DNA of 64,000 nt from Bradyrhizobium sp. AZCC 1693 (GCF_036924745.1 NZ_JAZHSD010000001.1:7005001-7069000); one strand, 5' to 3'. Positions 32,890 to 41,563 are shown, numbered from the stretch's first letter. Notes: generated by a model not told the origin, from the sequence alone. Numbers and translations are program-made.

Positions 32890-33148
32890 TGGGGCCACGC
32901 AAAAATCTTCAAGAGTTAATTGGATCAGCCGTTCTGGACGAGGATATACTCCAACGCGCTTATTTGCGGTCAAAAGAAAGAGATAATCGGCCCTCTTAAC
33001 GAAATTAACATAAATAACGGAAACCGCAGTGAAAAAGCGTTATTGGCTCGACCCCGGGCAACGGGCTGTTTACTCATACCCAGATTAGGGCACGGCCAGC
33101 CCGTTGTGTATATGCTTCTCGGCCTACTTGGATGCACGGAGTTCCTGG
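32890..33148. promoter_or_regulatory. Divergent control region between EpsI and the PPIase
   Basis: 259 bases between divergent genes; promoters for both are expected here. The segment around 32990-33030 is AT-rich. I see no clear consensus or hairpin. Confidence 0.35.
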
Positions 33149-34021
33149 ATGAAGGGTATGTCCATCAAGATCGCCCGGCTTGCCGTCTTGCTTGCCTGTA
33201 GCGCGGTCGCCTTGGCCGGGTGCGGCAAGAAAAGCGATCAGCCCGCGGCTTCCAAAGGGCAGGTCGTTGCGCGTGTCGGTGAGGAAGTCGTAACCGTCCA
33301 GGATCTCGAGACCGAGTTCCGCTGGGCGAACGTAACCCCCGACAAGCAGAAGGATCCCGAGGCCGTCAAACGCGTCTTGGGTGACCTGGTCGTGCGCAAA
33401 TATCTGCTCCGCCAGGCCACGGCGGCGAAGCTCGATCGCGAGCCGGGCGTGCTGCTGGACCTGCTGAGATCACGCGAGCAGATCCTCGAGAACGCGTATC
33501 TGCAGCGAACAGCGGCGGCCAAGGCCCCGGGCAAGGCAGATGTCGACAAGTACATCGCCAATAACCCGGCGAAATTCGCCGGCAGAAAACTGCTCAGCGT
33601 TGAACAGATCGCATTTCCATTAGGGCCGACCACTCAGTCGTTCATCGAAGCGAACAAGGATGTCAAATCGCTCGATGAAATCGACCAGAGGCTTACCGCA
33701 GCCGGCATCCCCCACGGCCGACAAATGGGCGCGCTGAACAGCGGCGATCTGCCACCGGAGTTTTACGGGTTGATCGAGGCCAAGAAGGTGGACGATGTGT
33801 TCTTCGTACGCGCCGGCCAGAACGGCATGTTCTTCAAGGTCAAGGGTGAGGAGCCGCGCCCGCTCGAAGGAGAAGCCGCGGCCAATCTGGCGCGGCAATT
33901 GATGCGCGCGGACGCGGTCAAGGCCGAACTGGGGATTGCGGCCTACTCTGCGAACCTCGAAGCGAAATATGAAGGTGAGTACGCAAAGATCATGCAGCCG
34001 GGAGATGGCAAGAAGAACTGA
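33149..34021 (+). CDS. EpsD-family peptidyl-prolyl isomerase lipoprotein
   Basis: 290 residues from the ATG at 33149 (CGGAG eight bases before). A lipobox is present (CSAVALAGCGKKSD). The mature part has a SurA/PrsA-like chaperone arrangement: VVARVGEEVVTVQDLETEF, a helical part (LLDLLRSREQILENAYLQR) and a parvulin-like segment (KLLSVEQIAFPLGP; GGDLPPEF-like SGDLPPEFYGL). Such proteins assist folding in exosortase/EPS loci. It heads the run to the small accessory gene and the exosortase. Confidence 0.82.
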   Translation: MKGMSIKIARLAVLLACSAVALAGCGKKSDQPAASKGQVVARVGEEVVTVQDLETEFRWANVTPDKQKDPEAVKRVLGDLVVRKYLLRQATAAKLDREPGVLLDLLRSREQILENAYLQRTAAAKAPGKADVDKYIANNPAKFAGRKLLSVEQIAFPLGPTTQSFIEANKDVKSLDEIDQRLTAAGIPHGRQMGALNSGDLPPEFYGLIEAKKVDDVFFVRAGQNGMFFKVKGEEPRPLEGEAAANLARQLMRADAVKAELGIAAYSANLEAKYEGEYAKIMQPGDGKKN

Positions 34022-34080
34022 CCGCGGGATGTAATCACGCCGCCGCAAAAAAATGTTCCTCAAGGCGATATCGACGTGAA

Positions 34081-34302
34081 ATGACAACGTTTTTTGATGT
34101 GTTGACCGTTACCTGTTTCGTGGCGCTGGTGATCGCGTTCTTCCAGTTCACTGAGCGAGACAATCGAACGTTGCTGCACTTCATGTTGGCCGGCATCGTA
34201 TTCGCCGTCGCTAACCAGGTCGGAAATGCCGGCTCGTTCTATCTTGCGCTGATCTTGGTTCTTGCTGGCGCCGGTTACGCGGTTTTGATAGTCCGGAGAT
34301 GA
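34081..34302 (+). CDS. Small XrtV-system accessory-like membrane protein
   Basis: 73 residues with two or three membrane helices: FFDVLTVTCFVALVIAFFQF, then the loop TERDNRTLLHFML, then AGIVFAVANQVGNAG and FYLALILVLAGAGYAVLIV. The phrase C/F-A-V-A-N-x-x-G-N and the length resemble the small protein that stands in front of exosortase V in sphingomonads and bradyrhizobia (from memory of the family). Its position, 59 bases before the exosortase, agrees. Function is not known; help in sorting is assumed. Confidence 0.62.
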   Translation: MTTFFDVLTVTCFVALVIAFFQFTERDNRTLLHFMLAGIVFAVANQVGNAGSFYLALILVLAGAGYAVLIVRR

Positions 34303-34361
34303 GCTGCTTGTTCCTTTTAATGCTATCAGTAGACTAATTTTTGCAACCTGTTGGTATTGGA

Positions 34362-35273
34362 ATGACATATTCGCAAGTAATGCCATCGGCGAAGGCAGGT
34401 TTTCTTGACCCTTTTCTGTGGCCGGCGCTGCTCGGCGTCTCTGTGATCGCTGCCTATGCTCAGACCATTCTCGGTTTGATTGATGGGCCTTGGCAGACGG
34501 AGCAGGAGGGTCATGGTCCGCTCATCATTGCGGCCTCGCTCTGGCTGGTCTGGCAATCGCGCGAGAAGTTGAGGGCCGTTGAAATTTCTCCGGCTCCCGT
34601 CACGGGGTGGGCTGCTCTCCTCGGCGGCCTCGTCCTCCTCTATCTGGCCCGAATCCAGCAGGGGCTGGTCACCTTCGAAACCTTTTCCCTGATCCCCGTG
34701 ATCGTCGGGTGCGTCCTGATTTCGGCGGGATGGCCGGCGCTACGGGTGCTCGCGTTTCCGATCGGCTTCTTGATCTTTGCGGTGCCGATGCCCGACTGGC
34801 TGGTTGACGCCGCCACGGTTCCGCTGAAGGTCTTTATTTCGAACGTCGTCACCAACGTGCTCTATGCGACGGGTTTTCCGGTCGCCCAGAACGGCGTCAT
34901 GATCATGATCGGAACCTATCAGCTCCTGGTGAAGGATGCCTGCTCCGGAATGAATTCGATTTTTGCATTGTCCGCGATCGGCGTTTTTTACGCCTATGCG
35001 TTTCGCTGGCAGGAGAAAATTCGCAGCCTGTTCCTTCTCGCGGCGATCATACCCATCACCATCATTGCAAATTTCTTTCGCGTTTTCGCGTTGGTCCTGA
35101 TCGCCTATTACCTGGGACCCGACATGCTCGAGGGAATTCTGCACGACCTCACCGGCATCGGCCTTTTCGTCGTCGCGGTCATTCTGCTGTTCGTGTTCGA
35201 TGCCTTTCTGGGGCTTTGTTTTGCGCTCGTGCGCCGTGTCCGCAACCGCGCTGCATCGGCGACGCCCGCATAG
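34362..35273 (+). CDS. Exosortase (XrtV-like)
   Basis: 303 residues from the ATG at 34362 (TTGGA before it); a TTG start lies seven codons upstream. It is nearly all membrane helices and carries the catalytic triad of exosortases: Cys194 (LLVKDACSGMNSI), Arg240 (ANFFRVFAL) and His261 (EGILHDLTGIGLF). WQTEQEGHGPLI near the start and AVPMPDWL are also family features. The enzyme cuts PEP-CTERM tails in the inner membrane and passes the proteins on. The type (V) is inferred from the small gene before it. No EpsI domain is fused. Confidence 0.87.
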   Translation: MTYSQVMPSAKAGFLDPFLWPALLGVSVIAAYAQTILGLIDGPWQTEQEGHGPLIIAASLWLVWQSREKLRAVEISPAPVTGWAALLGGLVLLYLARIQQGLVTFETFSLIPVIVGCVLISAGWPALRVLAFPIGFLIFAVPMPDWLVDAATVPLKVFISNVVTNVLYATGFPVAQNGVMIMIGTYQLLVKDACSGMNSIFALSAIGVFYAYAFRWQEKIRSLFLLAAIIPITIIANFFRVFALVLIAYYLGPDMLEGILHDLTGIGLFVVAVILLFVFDAFLGLCFALVRRVRNRAASATPA

Positions 35274-35413
35274 CTTCGAGCATCTTCGCTACGTCTCGTG
35301 AAATCGTTCGTTGAGGCGCCTTGCGCTTGCATGCGCCTTCTACGAGGTGGCTCGTTCGCGGCGGGCTTGCTAAGCTTGTTTTACTTCAAGACCGGTTCTT
35401 GACGAAGGTTGCC

Positions 35414-36094
35414 GTGAGCCGAACGTACGCCATACCCGACCTTCATGGCCGACTGGATCTACTGGATCGCGCCATTGACGCGGTCGCCCGGCATGCGGTG
35501 GGGATGGCTTCCACGGTCATAACCCTGGGCGATTACGTCGATCGTGGGCCGCAGAGCAGACAGGTCATCGAGCGTCTCATGAACTGGAGGCCGGAGGGAT
35601 CCAAGGTCGTCAATCTGAAGGGCAACCACGAAGCCATGATGTGCGCGGTCTGTGCGAACAGGGCCGAGCTCGACTGGTGGATCAAGAACGGGGGAGGGGA
35701 GACACTGGCATCGTATGGCCAAGGCCCAACGCTGCCCGATCTGCGCGCGATCCCGGCCGATCATTTGGACTGGATCGTCAATCTCCCGCTGATGCATGTC
35801 GACCGGCACCGAATATTCGTTCATGCAGCAGTTGATCCGAAAGCTCCGCTCGGCCAGCAGAACGAGGAAACGTTGCTCTGGAAGCGTTATCCCGGCGGCG
35901 CCGATGTCGGGCATGGGCATCGCCATGTGGTGCACGGTCACCATGCCGATGCGCGCGCACCTATTGCAGGCAAGCACAAGACCAATCTGGACGGGCTGGC
36001 CTGGAAGACGGGGCGGTTGGTCATCGGCGTATTTGAGGATGACCGGCCTGGCGGCGCCTCCGAGTACCTGGAAGTATTCGGCCGCGAAATGTAG
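35414..36094 (+). CDS. Calcineurin-like metallophosphoesterase (PrpA/Ser-Thr phosphatase type)
   Basis: 226 residues from a GTG at 35414 with GAAGG five bases before it. Motifs in order: YAIPDLHGRLDLLDRA (D-x-H-G), ITLGDYVDRGP (G-D-x-V-D-R-G), NLKGNHEAMM (G-N-H-E), FVHAAVDP and GHGHRHVVHGHHA (G-H-x-H). This is the metal-dependent phosphatase family of PrpA, acting on phospho-proteins or small phosphates in the cytoplasm. Its location directly after the exosortase (140 bases) raises the idea that it dephosphorylates a locus component such as the kinase at 30.6 kb, which is only inference. Confidence 0.82.
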   Translation: MSRTYAIPDLHGRLDLLDRAIDAVARHAVGMASTVITLGDYVDRGPQSRQVIERLMNWRPEGSKVVNLKGNHEAMMCAVCANRAELDWWIKNGGGETLASYGQGPTLPDLRAIPADHLDWIVNLPLMHVDRHRIFVHAAVDPKAPLGQQNEETLLWKRYPGGADVGHGHRHVVHGHHADARAPIAGKHKTNLDGLAWKTGRLVIGVFEDDRPGGASEYLEVFGREM

Positions 36095-36312
36095 GACTGG
36101 CCATCGCCGGCCGTGGAGATGCGCGCCAGGCGGACCAGTCCGTGGCAGGCCATATCGTTGCCCGACACTCGCAGGCACCCAAGTTGGGCTCGAATAAATG
36201 CCTGCCCACCCTATTAAAATTTAATTCCTTTTCGGTGATCGCGCGTTTCCGCTAATATTCGGACACGAATCAGTGCCGCGTTCGTTTTCACACAAAATCT
36301 CGGGAATTATTT

Positions 36313-37011
36313 ATGAAGATGAACCCAGCTGCCCTGGGGGCAGTGCTGTTGCTGTTTTCAGGCACGGTCAATGCGAACGCCGGCCTGATTACTTACGCAG
36401 ATTTCTCCTTGTGGGGCGCAGCCGTACCTGGCTACACCTCTCTTGCAATTTCCGATCCGACAGGTTCTGAGGGATATGACGATTTTGGAAGCGGTACGGC
36501 CTCCGTCAGCTATGGCGGTGTAGTGTTTGCGACGAATGCCGCCTTGGGCAACGGAAGTTTCTACAACATTGGACCGACGTTCAGCGGGTCCAACGGTTTT
36601 TTTCCGGTTTTGTCCTCGCAGCAACAAAGTGTTGGCGTCGCAAATATTCTGATCACGCTTGCCGCGCCGGTAAAGGCATTCGCGTTGAACTTCGATACGT
36701 TCTTCGGATCTGACGTTACGTTTACACTTTCCAATGGCGAAACGCTGACGCTGCCCAGCGCGGGACATGCTTACGATCTCAAGAGCTTTTTCGGCGTAAC
36801 CGACGACACGCCGTTCAAGACGATTTTGCTCACCTCGTCAGACCCCGTGTTAAATCTCAATGCGCTGAATTTTGACGCAGCGGTATCCCCCATTCCGGAG
36901 CCGGCTACCTGGGTCATGCTGCTGCTTGGCTTCGCTGGGATCAGTCTTTTTGGCGCCCGACTGCCCACGCGCCGTGCGTCAGCGCAGCTGATCGACAGGG
37001 CACGATCATAA
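36313..37011 (+). CDS. PEP-CTERM secreted protein, second
   Basis: 232 residues. A signal peptide (MKMNPAALGAVLLLFSGTVNANA) is followed by a Gly/Ser/Thr/Asn-rich beta domain (GYDDFGSGTASVSYGGVVF). The tail is PIPEPATWVMLLLGFAGISL, then basic residues (GARLPTRR). This is a full exosortase sorting signal. It follows the exosortase region by 1 kb and is a likely substrate. The ORF after it at 37152 is another PEP-CTERM gene, but the gap between suggests separate transcription. Confidence 0.9.
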   Translation: MKMNPAALGAVLLLFSGTVNANAGLITYADFSLWGAAVPGYTSLAISDPTGSEGYDDFGSGTASVSYGGVVFATNAALGNGSFYNIGPTFSGSNGFFPVLSSQQQSVGVANILITLAAPVKAFALNFDTFFGSDVTFTLSNGETLTLPSAGHAYDLKSFFGVTDDTPFKTILLTSSDPVLNLNALNFDAAVSPIPEPATWVMLLLGFAGISLFGARLPTRRASAQLIDRARS

Positions 37012-37151
37012 CGCGAGCTACGCTGCGACAAAATCAGGGATTATGACCCGCTGATGTTGACGCAGTCCAGTGTGACCCAATCTACGTAATGCGAATTCTC
37101 GCCTGAGCGAAATTGAGTCCGGGCGCGAGGACGACGAAACGGGGATTTTAA

Positions 37152-37775
37152 ATGCTTTCGCTAAGAGCGAGCACGCTCGCGGCTTGGGTGCTTGCGGTCG
37201 GATTGTTGATTGGTTTCAGCTCGCTGAATCCGGCAAAGGCGATTGTTGTTTCGAGTGCTGATTTTGCAGTCATCGAGACCGCCGGTCCAGGCAACACCGG
37301 CTATTACACCGTCGTCAACAATGCCATTTCCGAATATATCTACGGATTTTCGGTCACGAACCCGCTCGCCTCGAGCGTCAACGACTGGACGACGGAGTCC
37401 GGCTGGGCCGCCGGAAAGACACCCGTGCTTGGTTATCCCAAGACCGGCTTCGACTATCTGACCGCCCCAGGGTATTGGACATTTTCGAGGGGGCGTCCGG
37501 TTTTCCACGTCAGTTCTCTGACCATTGGTCCGGGCGAGAGCTCGAGCAATTTCTTTTTTGGAACGGCGGAGCTGGCAAGCGCTGTGACGCTGCTTTTGGT
37601 CGACGCGAAGGGGAATTTCTCGTCGGTCAACTTCGATGCCACGCAGGTCGCCCCGGCCGTACCTGAAGCTTCGACCTGGGCGATGATGCTTTTGGGCTTT
37701 GCCGGCATCGGTGTGCTGGCCTATCGCCGGCGCCGAATGGCCCTGCGACGGCCTGAACCGGTCCGGATCTGCTGA
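37152..37775 (+). CDS. PEP-CTERM secreted protein, third
   Basis: 207 residues. A signal peptide (LAAWVLAVGLLIGFSSLNPAKA) comes first. The middle is a beta domain without a known motif, with a conserved-looking GYWTFSRGRPVFHVSSL. The tail is [20 protein letters not shown], then AYRRRR. As with the protein at 761-1426 the signal is P-E-A-S-T-W-A. The gene lies near the exosortase and is followed by a probable terminator. Confidence 0.9.
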   Translation: MLSLRASTLAAWVLAVGLLIGFSSLNPAKAIVVSSADFAVIETAGPGNTGYYTVVNNAISEYIYGFSVTNPLASSVNDWTTESGWAAGKTPVLGYPKTGFDYLTAPGYWTFSRGRPVFHVSSLTIGPGESSSNFFFGTAELASAVTLLLVDAKGNFSSVNFDATQVAPAVPEASTWAMMLLGFAGIGVLAYRRRRMALRRPEPVRIC

Positions 37776-37779
37776 CGCC

Positions 37780-37803
37780 AAGACCGCCTGCGGAAGGTCT
37801 TTT
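37780..37803 (+). terminator. Probable terminator after the third PEP-CTERM gene
   Basis: AAGACC and GGTCTT form a stem around a loop that can pair further (CCGC with GCGG, two-base tip CT), followed by TTTTG. It lies just after the stop of the PEP-CTERM gene. Confidence 0.5.
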
Positions 37804-37851
37804 GCTGTCTGCCAAACGCGATGAATGCACAAGAGGCGTCAGCACGTTGTT

Positions 37852-38172
37852 CTAATAGCAGCGCCGTCCCTGGCGGTCATGGAGCACATAATCCGTTCCG
37901 GGCGACGGATAGTAGAGTTGCCCGCACGAGCCGGAATTGACCGAATAGCCAAGAATATCGAGCTTTCTGTCCAGCGCGTTTGGCGAAGCGGTCTGGTCGC
38001 TGCTCCCCCGCCCATAATATTGTCCGCTGTATTGCCCGCTAAATTGCCCGCCATACTGGCCACCGTACTGTCCGCCATATCGGCCGCTGTACTGCATGTT
38101 GACCTGACCGACGGCCGGATGCATCGCGCCAATGACAGTCACAACCGCCAGCATGGAAAACAGTGTCCTCAT
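37852..38172 (-). CDS. Small secreted protein with Tyr-Gly-Gly-Gln repeats
   Basis: 106 residues from the ATG at 38172. A signal peptide (LFSMLAVVTVIGAMHPAVG) precedes seven four-residue units at residues 28-55: YSGR, YGGQ, YGGQ, YGGQ, FSGQ, YSGQ, YYGR. A C-terminal part follows with two cysteines (GSCGQLYY and RRCY). The DNA is a tandem of 12-base units. Gly-Tyr-Gln repeats of this kind tend to be disordered and sticky and occur in surface or cell-wall proteins. Function is unknown, but the place in the exopolysaccharide region points to the matrix. Confidence 0.65.
   Translation of the reverse strand: MRTLFSMLAVVTVIGAMHPAVGQVNMQYSGRYGGQYGGQYGGQFSGQYSGQYYGRGSSDQTASPNALDRKLDILGYSVNSGSCGQLYYPSPGTDYVLHDRQGRRCY
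38008..38091 (-). repeat. Tandem 12-base repeat coding for Tyr-x-Gly-Gln/Arg
   Basis: Seven units of 12 bases inside the small secreted gene, encoding YSGR, YGGQ (three times), FSGQ, YSGQ and YYGR. The DNA units differ at several bases, so the repeat is old or under drift, and not a fresh slip. Confidence 0.75.
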
Positions 38173-38241
38173 TTTACTTCTCGGAAGCATGAGGCATTGC
38201 GCGCCCGGGGCCACCGACAATTGTCGGTCCAACGGCCCAGT

Positions 38242-39441
38242 CTAGGCTTCAATCAGTTGGACCAGCTTAGCCGCTTCCTTGTCCACATCATGGCGTTGCA
38301 GGACCCGTTGACGGGCACGTTCTCCCATTTGCGTGATCGCCTCCGGGGCTGTGCCCAGGCACTCCTCCATGGCCGCGGCCAAACTCTCCAGGTCGCCGGC
38401 AGGAACCAGCCAGCCGTGCTCGCCATGCTGAATAAGCTCGGGAATGCCGGCGACGAACGTTGTGATGACCGGTCTGCGCAACGCCATGGCTTCCATGATG
38501 ACGACCGGCAGGCCTTCGGCGAAGCTCGGCAACACCAGTGCCCGCGCTGCGCGAATTTCGGAGCGAACCTCGTCGCTGCTGATCCAGCCTGTTGTCCGCA
38601 CAGTATCCGTCAGCTTGTATTTTACGGTGAGCGCCTCGATCTCGGCGCGCATTTCGCCATCGCCGGCGAGCACCAGTTCGAACTTGGTCCCGCGCTCAGC
38701 CAGCAGTCGCGCCGCTTCGATCAGGAGCAACTGCCCCTTCTGTTCACACAGGCGGCCCACGCAAACCAATCGCCGTTCACCGCCCGCCGCCGTGGTGGCA
38801 TTGGTTTGATAGAAGGCCGGTTCAAGCCCGCAATGGATCACCTTTATCTTGGGCCAATAAGAATGCGGGACGTTGCGAAAGAGCTGGCTCCGCCCGAATG
38901 AACTGACCGCGACGACGAAGCGGGCCCGCCGGATTTTCTCGGGAAGCGCGATGAATTTCGGCTTGTCGAATTCTTCGGGGCCGTGGGCGGTAAAGCTCCA
39001 CGGCGGGCCTCCCAGTTCGCGGACCAGCATCGCTACTTCGGCAGAATTGGTTCCGAAATGAACGTGCAGGTGCTGCGCCTTTTCGCTGCGCAGCCACAGG
39101 GCCACCTGACACGCTTCGAACAGATAAACCAGATGAACGGGGAGAGGGCGTTCCGCCCGCACACCGACCTTCAACGTCAGGACGATCGCGCGAAACAGGC
39201 CGACGGGATTGGTTGCCAGGATGCGCAGGAATGAAACCAGCAGCGGACCTGCACCGCCGCGCAGGACGTAACGCGTGCGCGCCTGTTCGAGCTGATCTTC
39301 GGCGCCGCGTTGCGCATCGGCCCAGCCCCGCACCGATATTCTCAGGACCTCGTGGCCCAGCCGTTCGAGCGCCAGTATTTCGCGCCGAATGAAACTGTGG
39401 CTGATCGCCGGATAATGGTTAACCAGATAGGCGATCTTCAT
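38242..39441 (-). CDS. Glycosyltransferase family 4 (exosortase-locus type)
   Basis: 399 residues. The start MKIAYLVNHYPAISHSFIRR is the WcaL-like N-terminus, with HVHFGTNSAEVAMLVRE and SFTAHGPEEFD in the first domain. The second domain has RLVCVGRLCEQKGQLLLIEA, LVLAGDGEMR and the donor site VLPSFAEGLPVVIMEAMA (E-x7-E). It transfers a sugar on the cytoplasmic side. It is divergent from the GT2 at 39625 and stands alone, separated from the GTs at 14-21 kb. Confidence 0.87.
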   Translation of the reverse strand: MKIAYLVNHYPAISHSFIRREILALERLGHEVLRISVRGWADAQRGAEDQLEQARTRYVLRGGAGPLLVSFLRILATNPVGLFRAIVLTLKVGVRAERPLPVHLVYLFEACQVALWLRSEKAQHLHVHFGTNSAEVAMLVRELGGPPWSFTAHGPEEFDKPKFIALPEKIRRARFVVAVSSFGRSQLFRNVPHSYWPKIKVIHCGLEPAFYQTNATTAAGGERRLVCVGRLCEQKGQLLLIEAARLLAERGTKFELVLAGDGEMRAEIEALTVKYKLTDTVRTTGWISSDEVRSEIRAARALVLPSFAEGLPVVIMEAMALRRPVITTFVAGIPELIQHGEHGWLVPAGDLESLAAAMEECLGTAPEAITQMGERARQRVLQRHDVDKEAAKLVQLIEA

Positions 39442-39624
39442 AAAGGGTGCTCTGCCTGACTTATCCGAAAGTTGGCCCGATAAAATACGGGCCCCGCGTC
39501 CTATTTATCTATTTGGGAAATATAGTAGTAATCGAGAAGAAAACAGGATATTTATACCTGACTTCCATACTCACTTTTTTGCAAAAAACGTTAAGTCGAA
39601 CGTTTCGAGATCGGTATTTGTGAA
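39442..39624. promoter_or_regulatory. Divergent control region between two glycosyltransferase genes
   Basis: 183 AT-rich bases between the GT4 gene (minus) and the GT2 gene (plus), so promoters for both lie here. The stretch 39495-39560 is the most AT-rich. No box was convincing. Confidence 0.4.
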
Positions 39625-40812
39625 ATGTTGATCTTGGCCGCCATGGCTGGATTGCTCAGTGTTCCCGTGGCTGTCCTGCTGGTTGAAGTCATTGCGGCTC
39701 TCAAGGCGTCAAGGCTGAAGCCTTTCGAAGTCCAGGAATTAAATATTAAGAAGCGCGTTGCGGTCGTTGTTCCCGCCCACAACGAGAGCTTGGGACTTGT
39801 TCCAACGCTGCAAGATATCAAGTCGCAGCTCGGCGCCGGGGATCGCCTTATCGTCGTTGCCGACAACTGCACCGATGACACCGCGGAGGTTGCGGCCGCA
39901 TCGGGCGCCGAGGTCATTGTCCGCAACGATCCCCAAAGAATTGGCAAGGGATTCGCGATGGGGTGGGGCATAACCCATCTTCGTCAGGATCCGCCCGATT
40001 TTGTTCTCTTTGTCGATGCCGACTGCCGGCTCCAGGCCGATCTGATCGAAGGGCTGAAGCGAGTCAGTCACGGGGTTCAGCGGCCGGTACAAGCGCTGTT
40101 CATGATGCGCAGCGCTGAAAATTCGCCCATCAATCACAGCTTCGCCGAGTTCGCCTGGATCCTTAGAAACTGGATCCGTCCTCTTGGACTAAGAAACCTT
40201 CATTGTCCCGTTCAGCTGATGGGGACGGGAATGATGTTTCCGTGGAATGCGATCAGCTCCGCGCCGCTGGCGAGTGGTCACCTGGTCGAGGACTTGAAGC
40301 TGGGGCTCGATCTGGCGGAAACAGGCAGGGCTCCGTATTTCTTTCCGTTCGTGAAAGTTACCAGCACATTTCCGACAAGCGCCAAGGGCACCGAGAGTCA
40401 GCGTCAGCGCTGGGTGCAGGGCCATCTCGCCACCATCGGAAAATTCGTTCCGCGACTTCTCGCGGCCGGTTTAACGCGCGGCGACGTAAACGTCCTTGTG
40501 CTGGCGCTCGACCTCCTGGTGCCGCCGCTCTCCCTGCTTGCGTTGCTGGTCGCCGGGACGATGGCCGTGACCTCGTCGGTTGCACTGCTTGGAGGGCCGT
40601 GGCTGCCCGTCCTGATCGCAGGCGGCAATCTCGTTGGATTTATTTTATGCGTTCTTCTGGCTTGGATTAAATTCGGACGTCAGGTTTTTCCTGCGCATGA
40701 AGCATTATCGCTTGGCACTTTTGCATTGAAAAAAATTCGGTTATACGGTCGGATGTTGTTAGGCGGCACCGCGTCCCAATGGATACGGACCGACCGATCA
40801 ACGCCAAATTAG
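39625..40812 (+). CDS. Membrane glycosyltransferase family 2
   Basis: 395 residues. An N-terminal helix (LAAMAGLLSVPVAVLLVEVI) is followed by the GT2 core: KRVAVVVPAHNESLGLVPTL, IVVADNCTDDT, FVLFVDADCRL (D-x-D-like), then HLVEDLKLGLDLA (E-D) and QRQRWVQGHL (Q-x-x-R-W). This set is that of processive or hyaluronan/cellulose-synthase-like enzymes. Three C-terminal helices follow. It may start or extend the polymer on a lipid carrier. Its start is about 180 bases from the divergent GT4. Confidence 0.85.
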   Translation: MLILAAMAGLLSVPVAVLLVEVIAALKASRLKPFEVQELNIKKRVAVVVPAHNESLGLVPTLQDIKSQLGAGDRLIVVADNCTDDTAEVAAASGAEVIVRNDPQRIGKGFAMGWGITHLRQDPPDFVLFVDADCRLQADLIEGLKRVSHGVQRPVQALFMMRSAENSPINHSFAEFAWILRNWIRPLGLRNLHCPVQLMGTGMMFPWNAISSAPLASGHLVEDLKLGLDLAETGRAPYFFPFVKVTSTFPTSAKGTESQRQRWVQGHLATIGKFVPRLLAAGLTRGDVNVLVLALDLLVPPLSLLALLVAGTMAVTSSVALLGGPWLPVLIAGGNLVGFILCVLLAWIKFGRQVFPAHEALSLGTFALKKIRLYGRMLLGGTASQWIRTDRSTPN

Positions 40813-40981
40813 CAACAGGCCCGCGGTTTTTTCCGCGACTTTCCCAAACGGGTCACGCAAGCGTTATTGAACTCCAATAAATACGCGCCGACAAAGATTA
40901 GTCTGGGGTTCCGGTCGCATCACCCAAGTTTGACTGGCACATCGGTTGCTTGAGGTTTTCAGGCAGGAGCAGGGGGTACCC

Positions 40982-41146
40982 ATGAAAGCGCACAGCCGTA
41001 CGACCGTGGATGTTCTGCCGAAATCAAAGAAGCCGAAGAAGGCTTTGAAAAAGCTCCCGCCTGTCAGCATTGCGGAACGGTATCTGGAACTACGACGCCT
41101 TCGTGAGCGCTTGTCCGAGGCGGAAGCTATGCGAAGTTCACAGTGA
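40982..41146 (+). CDS. Small basic protein (cassette copy 2, gene A)
   Basis: 54 residues from the ATG at 40982 (GGCAGGAGCAGGGGG before it). The protein is basic (MKAHSRTTVDVLPKSKKPKK, then LPPVSIAERYLELRRLRERL). It shares with the copy at 3838-3999 the basic N-terminus, the LP step and R-Y-x-E-x-x-R-L-R. Its TGA overlaps the GTG of the next gene (GTGA at 41143-41146), a sign of translational coupling. No known family is seen. The helix after LP could bind nucleic acid or a partner. Confidence 0.65.
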   Translation: MKAHSRTTVDVLPKSKKPKKALKKLPPVSIAERYLELRRLRERLSEAEAMRSSQ

Positions 41147-41259
41147 AGAAGATACGTCAGGGGTTAGCTCCGCCACTCTACCTGGCGGCAATCGGGGTAG
41201 CCATGGTTGGCTGGCTGTGGGCGATATTTGCCGGCGTGGGATGGCTTTTGGGGGCATAG
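41143..41259 (+). CDS. Tiny single-helix membrane protein (cassette copy 2, gene B)
   Basis: 38 residues from a GTG at 41143 that overlaps the stop of the small basic gene. MKKIRQGLAPPLYLAAIG then VAMVGWLWAIFAGVGWLLGA is one hydrophobic helix after a basic start. The helix matches the copy at 3726-3833 (A-I-G-x-A-M-x-G-W-x-W). Both copies keep the same order, size and spacing with gene A. Function unknown; a membrane peptide that works together with the small basic protein is the simplest reading. Confidence 0.7.
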   Translation: MKKIRQGLAPPLYLAAIGVAMVGWLWAIFAGVGWLLGA

Positions 41260-41563
41260 CTGGCTCCCCGGATATCTGCCTTCCGCGTGGTGCGCACCAA
41301 GCCTGACCACATTCCGTTCCTTGCAAGACAGGTCCCGAGCAAGGCGGGTCCCCCGGACCTGTGCCGCCTACGGGCACTATTCGGCATCCAGTTGGAAAAG
41401 GTACGGCCAAGCCGACTAGCCGGCTTGCGAATCGCCGTGCGGTCGGGTTCCCATCACGGAATAGCGTCGGAGCGATAGGCGCCTTGGGGTAGGTCGCGTC
41501 GCCGCTTTTCTTCGGGCCTGTGACCGCCGGGTGGCTGCCGGATGGCAGGAGAGGATGGGACCC
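41260..41563. other. Intergenic stretch with no supported gene
   Basis: 304 bases between the tiny membrane-protein gene and a small possible gene. Open frames exist on both strands (for example from 41287 plus), but there is no ribosome site or family motif, so none is called. Confidence 0.35.

Noticed and set aside
38008..38091. Tandem 12-base units as a possible CRISPR array
   Set aside because: Units are contiguous without spacers and keep a reading frame with signal peptide, so this is a coding repeat.
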